A stretch of 7,899 nt of DNA. It comes from Deltaproteobacteria bacterium. Its GTDB lineage: Bacteria > Desulfobacterota > Desulfobacteria > Desulfobacterales > ETH-SRB1. The position numbers and the translations under genes are program-made. Positions 1-6,090 of this stretch are shown piece after piece. The notes under the pieces are model-generated. The model did not search any database and was not told where the DNA came from. It saw only the letters and a program-made list of their open reading frames with translations. The stretch is from assembly GCA_003647525.1 (NCBI GenBank), contig QMMZ01000074.1, positions 1 through 7,899 on the forward strand, given 5' to 3'. Every line of letters begins with the position of its first letter. The first letter of the stretch is position 1.

Positions 1-125
1 ACGAAAACTAGAAAATTTTTTCAAGTTCAAGGAAGGCGCAAATTTTAACCGCAGGAATACATGGAGTATTTTGAGGATTAAAATTTAAGCCTGACGCAGA
101 AATTGGGAAAATTAGCAGTTTTCGT
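1..125. repeat. Hairpin-forming intergenic repeat (element A), possibly cut by the window edge
   Basis: The stretch is roughly symmetric about position 63. The terminal 9-mers ACGAAAACT (1-9) and AGTTTTCGT (117-125) are perfect inverted repeats. AAATTTTAA-type arms pair imperfectly around 39-47 and 78-87, and the tip is AATAC (56-60) / GTATT (66-70). The tip motif CCGCAGGAATA (50-60), followed by a TATTTTGAGGA-like segment, also occurs on the opposite strand at the tip of the 541-722 repeat, while the arms differ. I infer a non-coding mobile or palindromic repeat. The element may extend left of the window. Confidence 0.55.
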
Positions 126-541
126 TCAGGCACTACATAGATATATCGAACAAAATGTAACAAACGACTTTAAAGGCAAAATGGTCTTTGTCGGTGGGCC
201 GCGACAGACCGGAAAAACTACGATGGCAAAGCAGCTTTGTAATGAGGCTGGGTTTGACACAAAGGCGCGTTATCTGAACTGGGATGCGGCAGAGGACAGG
301 GAGAATATTCTCATTGAACGATTTCCCGCAGGACCTGGATATCTGATCCTCGATAAAATTCACAAGTATTCGCGGTGGCGACAGGTGGTAAAAGGCCTGT
401 ATGATAAACGCGGTGATGAACTTCAGATCCTTGTTACCGGTAGCGCGCGGCTTGACTATTACCGTCGTGGGGGCGATTCTCTTCAGGGACATAGATAGAC
501 GAGAGGTGGATTTCGTGATTGTTGAATCGGAGTTTGTGTAA
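103..541 (+). pseudogene. Remnant of an AAA_14/DUF4143-type ATPase, internally deleted and frameshifted
   Basis: Reading from a TTG at 103, the first 131 codons encode the N-terminal ATPase domain of the AAA_14 (ATP-binding, DUF4143-associated) family. It has Walker A GGPRQTGKTT (residues 31-40), a Walker B-like LILDK (81-85) and the strand motif VTGSARLDYYRRGGDSLQG (111-129). The frame then stops at 498. In the next frame, 488-541 reads DIDRREVDFVIVESEFV-stop, which resembles the C-terminal DUF4143 REVDFVIV segment. The middle of the protein, which in intact members is well over 200 residues, has been lost, and the true C-terminus is missing too. The TTG lies inside repeat element A and has no Shine-Dalgarno sequence. 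Family homology appears to begin only around LHRYIEQ (codons from 133), so the native start is also gone. Walker B has Lys where the family has Glu (AAA at 355-357, one base from GAA), consistent with decay. Intact members are often linked to mobile DNA or toxin-like roles, but no function should be expected here. Confidence 0.8.
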
Positions 542-722
542 GGGCTCGGTCAAAAATAACTTGGCATTTTTGCATTCTGACTTTACCATATCTTTAACCG
601 ATCTTCAATCGCAAAAGTCCTCGAAATAGCTCGCTATTCCTGCGGTTTTTGCTCAATCAGATCGATTAAATCTACGGCAAATTCAGGCGCAAATTCTACC
701 AAGTTATTTTTGACCGAGCCCT
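541..722. repeat. 182-bp near-perfect hairpin repeat (element B)
   Basis: The termini 541-564 and 699-722 are perfect 24-bp inverted repeats, beginning AGGGCTCGGTCAAAAATAAC. The inner arms keep pairing imperfectly down to a tip of AATAGC (625-630) and GCTATT (633-638) around a two-base centre. The whole 182 bp therefore folds as one hairpin centred at 631.5. It has no coding potential. The left end overlaps the last base of the ATPase remnant's stop codon. The near-tip motif on the minus strand, CCGCAGGAATA, is shared with element A. It is probably a MITE-like or REP-like mobile element. The name and family are unknown to me. Confidence 0.8.
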
Positions 723-759
723 AAGACAATATTTTTTATACATATTATCCAGAGATTAT

Positions 760-788
760 TTGACATTTAATTATTTTTGTCTTAAAAA
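760..788 (+). promoter_or_regulatory. Candidate sigma-70 promoter for panC
   Basis: A consensus -35 box TTGACA (760-765) is followed, after a 17-bp spacer, by TAAAAA (783-788), a 4/6 match to the -10 box. It lies in the AT-rich gap between element B and panC. The predicted leader of about 60-90 nt contains a tandem ATTTGTTAAA repeat (794-803 and 804-813) and a small hairpin GTCGAT-AAA-ATCGAC (816-830). The prediction rests on hexamer matching only. Confidence 0.4.
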
Positions 789-885
789 ATTTGATTTGTT
801 AAAATTTGTTAAAAAGTCGATAAAATCGACGAGATCGTCAATGTTTGAGGCGTAGATCATCGAAGTAATTACTACAGTAAAGAAG

Positions 886-1722
886 ATGCAGGAATACTCC
901 GACCGCACGCGTCGTCTTGATAAGACGATTGCGTTTGTTCCAACCATGGGATATCTCCATGAGGGACATCTCTCTCTTATAAGAAAAGGCAGAAAGATTG
1001 GAGATTGTCTTGTAGTGAGTATTTTTGTAAACCCGGTTCAATTTGCTCCTGGAGAAGATTTTGAGGATTATCCTAGAGATCTTGAAAGAGATCTTGAGCT
1101 TGCCCGAAAAAATGGTGCGGATGTAGTCTTTACTCCAGATGATAAAAAAATATATTCAAATAGATTTCAGACATATGTAAATCTTAAAGAACTTCCAAAT
1201 CATCTTTGCGGCATTTCAAGGCCAATATTTTTTTCAGGAGTTGCGACTGTTGTAACGAAATTATTTAATATTGTTAAACCTCATTTTGCCATTTTCGGTC
1301 AGAAAGATTATCAGCAGCTAGTTATAATCCGGCAGATGGTTTGTGATCTGAATTTCGATATTGAAATAATTGGAGCTGACACGGTTAGGGAGCATGACGG
1401 TCTTGCCATGAGTTCAAGAAATGTTTATCTGACTTCCGGGCAGAGAAATTCAGCACTATGCCTTTACAAATCGCTGCAAAAGGCTCAAGCTCTTCTATGT
1501 AGCGGTATAAATGATTCGGAAAAAATTATTGATTCAGCTTCGGAAATAATAAAGTCCGGGACAAATACCGCAATTGACTATATTGCTATATGTGATCCCA
1601 ACACACTTATTGATATGAAAAAAATAGACAGGCCGGCTTTAATGGCTCTTGCCGTCAAGGTAGGAAAAACGCGTCTTATAGATAACACTATTATTAACCC
1701 ACAGAAAAAATTAGCAGTATAG
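886..1722 (+). CDS. panC: Pantothenate synthetase (pantoate--beta-alanine ligase)
   Basis: This cytoplasmic enzyme makes pantothenate from pantoate, beta-alanine and ATP through a pantoyl-adenylate, feeding coenzyme A synthesis. Counting from the ATG at 886 the product has 278 residues, close to the family's usual 280 or so. Visible motifs are PTMGYLHEGH (19-28, with the nucleotide-binding HxGH at 25-28), FVNPVQF (47-53), GVATVVTKLFN (118-128), FGQKDYQQL (137-145) and the KMSKS-like GLAMSSRN (172-179). The start is uncertain. Codons 856-885 read IIEVITTVKK, the expected family N-terminus, but there is no ATG, GTG or TTG between the in-frame TAG at 853-855 and 886. A GAGG at 847-850 is better placed for 856 (ATC) than for 886. 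The stop codon (1720-1722) lies within the terminal repeat of the following MITE-like element. No panB or panD is visible nearby. The identity is secure, the 5' end is not. Confidence 0.95.
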   Translation: MQEYSDRTRRLDKTIAFVPTMGYLHEGHLSLIRKGRKIGDCLVVSIFVNPVQFAPGEDFEDYPRDLERDLELARKNGADVVFTPDDKKIYSNRFQTYVNLKELPNHLCGISRPIFFSGVATVVTKLFNIVKPHFAIFGQKDYQQLVIIRQMVCDLNFDIEIIGADTVREHDGLAMSSRNVYLTSGQRNSALCLYKSLQKAQALLCSGINDSEKIIDSASEIIKSGTNTAIDYIAICDPNTLIDMKKIDRPALMALAVKVGKTRLIDNTIINPQKKLAV

Positions 1723-1823
1723 ACTTTCAGATAAATAATTTCACTGTGTTATCAATCGTCGACGTATAACTAATACGCCTTCCTCCTTCTGGCCTTGTGA
1801 AATTATTTATCTGAAAGTCTATA
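1718..1823. mobile_element. 106-bp MITE-like palindromic element, copy 1
   Basis: Perfect 27-bp terminal inverted repeats (1718-1744 and 1797-1823, outer bases TATAGACTTTCAGATAAATA) flank a 52-bp non-coding core that contains CGTCGACG. A second copy at 5681-5786 has the same length and matches at 102 of 106 positions; similarity stops exactly at both ends. The outermost TA on each side fits a TA target duplication, as made by IS630/Tc1-mariner-type transposases, but that family link is an inference. The element separates panC from metK, provides the panC stop codon, and would form a strong stem in a panC-metK transcript. Confidence 0.85.
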
Positions 1824-1825
1824 TA
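1797..1825 (+). promoter_or_regulatory. Possible outward promoter in the right end of MITE copy 1, toward metK
   Basis: GTGAAA (1797-1802, a 4/6 -35 match), a 17-bp spacer and TATATA (1820-1825, a 4/6 -10 match) face metK. Initiation about 7 nt downstream would give a leader of roughly 38 nt to the metK start, including its ribosome binding site. The same hexamer pair recurs, with better -10 matches, at other ends of the two copies. This is inference from spacing and sequence only. Confidence 0.3.
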
Positions 1826-1869
1826 TTACTGCTGATGCGAATATTTCCAGCTTTAAAAAGGAGACAGTT

Positions 1870-3039
1870 ATGAGCAAAGAACAATTCTTTTTTACTTCAG
1901 AATCTGTTACTGAAGGGCATCCTGACAAGGTTGCCGACCGCATATCAGATTCCATCCTTGATGCCATTATCGAGAAAGATAAAAATTGCAGGGTTGCATG
2001 TGAAACTCTTGTAACAACCGGCCTGGCATTTATCGCGGGTGAAATTACAACTGAATGCTATGTTGATATCCCTCAGATTGTTCGGGAAACAATTCGTGAT
2101 ATAGGATACCATTCTTCCAAGATGGGATTTGACTGGCAGACATGCTCGGTAATTACCAGCATAGACCATCAATCGCCAGATATTGCTCAGGGTGTAAATA
2201 TTGGAGAGGGCTTATTTAAAGATCAGGGTGCAGGAGATCAAGGGCTTATGTTTGGGTTTGCGACCGATGAAACTCCTGAATTAATGCCGATGTCCATAAT
2301 ATATGCTCACAAGCTATGCCGTCGTTTATCAAAGCTTAGAAAGAACGGTTCTCTTGATTTTCTCCGGCCTGACGGGAAATCCCAGGTTACAATCGAATAT
2401 GAAAATGGTTCGCCAAAACGGGTTGATGCCGTAGTAATAGCCGCGCAGCACAAACCAGACATAGAATATGAAGAGCTGAGAGAAGCTATCATTGAAGAGG
2501 TCATAAAAAAGGTTATCCCCAAAGAAATGAGAGATGGAGATACCAATTATTTTATAAATGCTACAGGCAAGTTTGTAATTGGCGGCCCCATGGGAGACTG
2601 TGGTCTTACGGGCAGAAAAATCATTGTTGACACTTATGGCGGTCAGGGCAGCCATGGCGGCGGATGCTTTTCAGGAAAGGATCCTTCCAAGGTTGATCGT
2701 AGCGCATCTTACATGGGCAGGCATATTGCAAAAAACGTTGTTGCAGCCGGTTTAGCAAAAAAATGTGAGGTGCAGATAGCATATGCCATAGGAGTGGCGG
2801 AGCCGGTTTCTGTTATGGTGGATCTTATGGGCACGGGAGTTGTATCCAAATCCAGAGTTAAAGAAATAATTAAAGAGGTTTTTGATTTAAGGCCTGCAGC
2901 AATAATTGAATATCTTGATCTTTTGCGGCCGATTTATAAGAATACCTCGGCATATGGCCACTTTGGCAGGACTGAGCCGGAGTTTACCTGGGAAAAAACA
3001 AACATGAAAGATATTATTAGAGAAAAAGCAGGACTATAA
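1870..3039 (+). CDS. metK: S-adenosylmethionine synthetase (methionine adenosyltransferase)
   Basis: MetK makes SAM, the cell's main methyl donor, from methionine and ATP, releasing phosphate and pyrophosphate, in the cytoplasm as a homo-oligomer. The 389 residues match the usual bacterial length. Hallmarks are [17 protein letters not shown] (11-27, with catalytic His17), the DQGAGDQG nucleotide signature (118-125), [11 protein letters not shown] (130-140), the glycine-rich [13 protein letters not shown] (238-250) and [14 protein letters not shown] (268-281). The family commonly has Ala where GDCGLTGRK has Cys, a mild variant. The ATG is preceded by AAGGAG (1858-1863) with 6-nt spacing, a strong ribosome binding site. 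ahcY begins 18 bp downstream, so the two form a SAM-cycle operon. There is no room for a SAM riboswitch between MITE copy 1 and the start. All catalytic signatures are intact. Confidence 0.97.
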   Translation: MSKEQFFFTSESVTEGHPDKVADRISDSILDAIIEKDKNCRVACETLVTTGLAFIAGEITTECYVDIPQIVRETIRDIGYHSSKMGFDWQTCSVITSIDHQSPDIAQGVNIGEGLFKDQGAGDQGLMFGFATDETPELMPMSIIYAHKLCRRLSKLRKNGSLDFLRPDGKSQVTIEYENGSPKRVDAVVIAAQHKPDIEYEELREAIIEEVIKKVIPKEMRDGDTNYFINATGKFVIGGPMGDCGLTGRKIIVDTYGGQGSHGGGCFSGKDPSKVDRSASYMGRHIAKNVVAAGLAKKCEVQIAYAIGVAEPVSVMVDLMGTGVVSKSRVKEIIKEVFDLRPAAIIEYLDLLRPIYKNTSAYGHFGRTEPEFTWEKTNMKDIIREKAGL

Positions 3040-3051
3040 AGGAGATAATAA

Positions 3052-4314
<1,263 letters not shown>

Positions 4315-4367
4315 GTCTCTAAAGTGTTAAAAAAATCGCTCAATTTAAGTTATAGTAAGGTTTACCC

Positions 4368-4820
4368 ATGTTTAAAGCAAAAGATATCATGACGAAAGAT
4401 CTGATCACTGTCTTGCCCGAGACGGAGATTGCTCAAGCCACAAAGCTCATTTTGGAAAAAGGTATCAATGGCGTTCCTGTGGTGGATAAAGGGAAGCTGG
4501 TGGGGATCCTTTGCCAGAGTGACCTGATCGCGCAGCAAAAAAAGCTCCCAATCCCCTCATTTTTTACCTTTCTGGATGGGTTCATTCCCTTGACTTCTAT
4601 AAAGCAGCTCGAAAAAGAAGCTCAAAAGATAGCGGCTACCACCGTTGCCCATGCCATGACTACAAATCCTGTCACCGTTCGGCCCGAGACAGATGTTGAA
4701 GAAGTGGCCGCCCTAATGGTGGGCAAGAATTTCCATACCCTTCCTGTGCTGGATAAAGGGAAGCTGGTGGGAATCGTGGGAAAGAAGGATGTGTTGAAAA
4801 CTCTTATGTCCTCAGGTTAA
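4368..4820 (+). CDS. Stand-alone tandem CBS-domain protein
   Basis: The 150-residue protein consists almost entirely of two CBS domains, about residues 1-55 (from the DIMTKDLITV motif to GKLVGILCQSDL) and 91-150 (from HAMTTNPVTV to GKLVGIVGKKDVL). A 35-residue linker containing PIPSFFTFLDGF joins them. CBS pairs form Bateman modules that usually bind adenosyl ligands such as AMP, ATP or SAM and act as energy sensors or regulators. The partner of this protein cannot be read from the sequence. Its position after metK-ahcY makes an adenosyl ligand tempting but unproven. No membrane segment or catalytic domain is present. TAAGG at 4357-4361 is a plausible ribosome binding site. The two domains share an almost identical 31-nt DNA stretch (4474-4504 and 4741-4771), suggesting recent duplication or gene conversion. 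By eye the gene is more GC-rich than ahcY. Confidence 0.88.
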   Translation: MFKAKDIMTKDLITVLPETEIAQATKLILEKGINGVPVVDKGKLVGILCQSDLIAQQKKLPIPSFFTFLDGFIPLTSIKQLEKEAQKIAATTVAHAMTTNPVTVRPETDVEEVAALMVGKNFHTLPVLDKGKLVGIVGKKDVLKTLMSSG

Positions 4821-4893
4821 CTCCATTATATTCCCTTTTGATTACCTGGTTTACTTTGGTTTATTCTTGATGTGCGAGACAGGTTTTAAAAGG

Positions 4894-4934
4894 ATGTTGT
4901 TATGATTCTTAATAACTGTTGGGAGGAACAACAT
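4894..4934 (+). promoter_or_regulatory. Ribosome binding site of the carbonic anhydrase gene inside a potential hairpin
   Basis: GGAGG (4922-4926) lies 6 nt before the ATG at 4933, a strong site. An 8-bp perfect inverted repeat, ATGTTGTT (4894-4901) and AACAACAT (4927-4934), would place the Shine-Dalgarno in the loop edge and the first two start-codon bases in the stem. A competing small stem, GTTAT (4899-4903) / ATAAC (4912-4916), shares bases with it. A role in translational control is speculative. Confidence 0.35.
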
Positions 4935-5565
4935 GATACATCAAAGTGTAATTACCGATTTTTGTCAGAAGCAATATATGCCTGAAATCGATCCATCAGC
5001 CTGCATTCACCCCGTTGCTACGGTTATCGGACGTGTTTCGGTGGGCAAGCGGGTTATGGTTTCACCCTTTGCATCAGTGCGTGGCGATGAGGGGCAGCCG
5101 ATCTTTGTCGGAGACGAAGCGAACGTGCAGGAAGGGGTGATCATCCATGCACTTGAAACAGAGCACAATGGCCATCTGATTGAAAAAAATCTGGTTGAAG
5201 TTGAGGGGAAAAAGTTCGCTGTTTACGTAGGCAAAAGAGTCTCTCTGGCTCATCAGGTTCAGATTCACGGCCCTGCATGTGTAGGAGATGATACGTTTGT
5301 CGGCATGAAAACGCTCGTCTTTAAAGGAAAGGTAGGAAAAAACTGTGTGATTGAACCCGGATGCATCGTCATGGGGGTCAGTGTCGCAGATAGACACTAT
5401 GTGCCGACAGGAACCGTGTTGAATGACCAGGATGCCGCTGATAACCTCCCTGTGATTACTGATGACTACCCCTTCAAGGATCTGAACAAGGGTGTCGTGC
5501 ATGTCAATACCAGCCTTGTGGACGGATATAACAAGATTAATTTGCCACAGATGATCGCGTCCTGA
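4933..5565 (+). CDS. Gamma-class carbonic anhydrase, Cam type
   Basis: This left-handed beta-helix protein closely resembles Cam, the gamma carbonic anhydrase of Methanosarcina thermophila, which interconverts CO2 and bicarbonate as a metal-dependent trimer. The three metal ligands are visible as His72 (VIIHALE), His107 and His112 (SLAHQVQIHG). Arg50, Asp52 and Glu53 (VRGDEG) and Glu75 (HALETE, equivalent to the proton-shuttle Glu84 of Cam) are also kept. The acidic loop after residue 75 marks the Cam subclass, as opposed to CamH proteins, which lack it. Hexapeptide-like turns run from about residue 25 to 160, followed by a C-terminal helix region (FKDLNKGVVHVNTSLVDGY). At 210 residues it lacks the signal peptide of methanogen Cam, so a cytoplasmic location is inferred. 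The start is well supported by GGAGG 6 nt upstream. It follows the CBS gene after 112 bp with no obvious terminator. Activity is likely but the metal is unknown. Confidence 0.93.
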   Translation: MIHQSVITDFCQKQYMPEIDPSACIHPVATVIGRVSVGKRVMVSPFASVRGDEGQPIFVGDEANVQEGVIIHALETEHNGHLIEKNLVEVEGKKFAVYVGKRVSLAHQVQIHGPACVGDDTFVGMKTLVFKGKVGKNCVIEPGCIVMGVSVADRHYVPTGTVLNDQDAADNLPVITDDYPFKDLNKGVVHVNTSLVDGYNKINLPQMIAS

Positions 5566-5587
5566 AAGGCAGGGGGAGCTTTAAATA

Positions 5588-5663
5588 TGGTACGCCCGGC
5601 TGGATTTGAACCAGCGGCTTCCAGCTCCGGAGGCTGGCGCTCTATCCCCTGAGCTACGGGCGC
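5588..5663 (-). tRNA. tRNA-Arg (anticodon CCG), CCA encoded
   Basis: On the minus strand the 76 nt fold as a full cloverleaf. The acceptor stem is GCGCCCG with CGGGCGT, followed by discriminator A and an encoded CCA (5588-5590). The D arm is GCTC...GAGC, and the anticodon stem is CCAGC/GCTGG around loop CTCCGGA, with the anticodon at 5628-5630. The T arm is GCTGG-TTCAAAT-CCAGC. It reads CGG arginine codons. Its 3' end faces the carbonic anhydrase gene, 22 bp away. Its 5' side is only 17 bp from MITE copy 2. Confidence 0.97.
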
Positions 5664-5678
5664 ACAAATTCCAACCCA

Positions 5679-5707
5679 AATATAGACTTTCAGATAATTA
5701 ATTTCAC
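5679..5707 (-). promoter_or_regulatory. Candidate tRNA-Arg promoter lying in the terminal repeat of MITE copy 2
   Basis: Read on the minus strand, GTGAAA (5707-5702, a 4/6 -35 match), a 17-bp spacer and TATATT (5684-5679, a 5/6 -10 match) end 15 bp before the tRNA 5' end. The short leader predicted is usual for tRNA genes. All of the -35 box and spacer, and four of the six -10 bases, belong to the mobile element. This is inferred from hexamers only. Confidence 0.4.
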
Positions 5708-5786
5708 TGCGTTATCAGTCGTCGACGTATAACTAATACGCCTTCCTCCTTCTGGCCTTGTGAAATTAATTATCTGAAAGTCTATA
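5681..5786. mobile_element. 106-bp MITE-like palindromic element, copy 2
   Basis: It has the same length and orientation as copy 1, with perfect 27-bp terminal inverted repeats (5681-5707 and 5760-5786). It differs from copy 1 at four positions: 5698, 5710, 5718 and 5769. The pair 5698/5769 is a compensatory T-A for A-T swap that keeps the stem perfect. The core contains CGTCGACG, and the 5710 change restores a GCGT that can pair with ACGC at the other side of an internal hairpin. It is flanked by tRNA-Arg and a recombinase remnant. Its right end carries GTGAAA (5760-5765), 17 bp, TATAGT (5783-5788), another outward promoter-like pair. Confidence 0.85.
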
Positions 5787-5860
5787 GTATGTTTATTTAC
5801 GTTTATAAGTCAAGAATGTTTAAAATTACATAGCAATTTAGCCTTTTGAAAAAGAGTCCG

Positions 5861-5884
5861 ACAGGATAACAGGATAGACAAGAT
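5861..5884. repeat. Short 8-bp tandem repeat (ACAGGATA)
   Basis: ACAGGATA occurs twice in tandem (5861-5868, 5869-5876) and is followed by a degenerate third unit at 5877-5884. It lies in the 107-bp non-coding stretch between MITE copy 2 and the recombinase remnant, in which I see nothing else. Confidence 0.5.
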
Positions 5885-5893
5885 TTTATTTAA

Positions 5894-6085
5894 AAAGCGA
5901 AATCTGTTGCAGACAGAACCGAACAATCTTATTCCTCCTGGATATTGCAGTATATAAAATTTTATAGTGGCAAAACACATCCAAACGATATGGGTAAAAA
6001 CGAAGTTGAGCGGTTTTTGAGCTTTCTTGCAGAAAAGAAAAAGGTTGCTGCCGCAACCCAGAAACAGGCATTCAACGCATTGAGG
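5894..6085 (+). pseudogene. N-terminal fragment of an integron-integrase-like tyrosine recombinase
   Basis: In one frame, 5894-6085 encodes about 64 residues matching the SAM-like core-binding domain of integron-integrase and related phage integrase family recombinases. RTEQSYSSW is followed by YIKFYSGKTHPNDMG, then EVERFLSFLAEKKKVAAAT and QKQAFNAL. No catalytic domain (the R-H-R-Y core) follows. After NALR the frame merely runs antisense through the end of folC to a stop at 6149-6151. An in-frame TAA at 5891-5893 blocks the expected upstream portion, and no start codon with a ribosome binding site precedes it. It is therefore a truncated relic. It ends 5 bp before the folC stop codon, so the event that truncated it left its breakpoint at the 3' boundary of folC. 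Confidence 0.78.
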
Positions 6086-6090
6086 CCATC

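Noticed and set aside
541..722. Element B as an ordinary terminator or a CRISPR-like repeat
   Set aside because: It is a single long palindrome with no T-tract and no regularly spaced units.
841..890. TAG read-through (pyrrolysine-type) joining ATG 841 to panC
   Set aside because: The conserved PanC N-terminus begins after the TAG, so the MFEA codons add nothing expected, and no pyl machinery is visible.
1824..1869. SAM-responsive riboswitch upstream of metK
   Set aside because: Only 46 bp separate the mobile element from the start, with no SAM-I, SAM-II or SAH aptamer-like helices visible.
5588..6085. tRNA-Arg as the attachment site for the lost recombinase
   Set aside because: Integration normally uses the tRNA 3' end, which faces away from the fragment, and no duplicated tRNA 3' segment is visible to its right.
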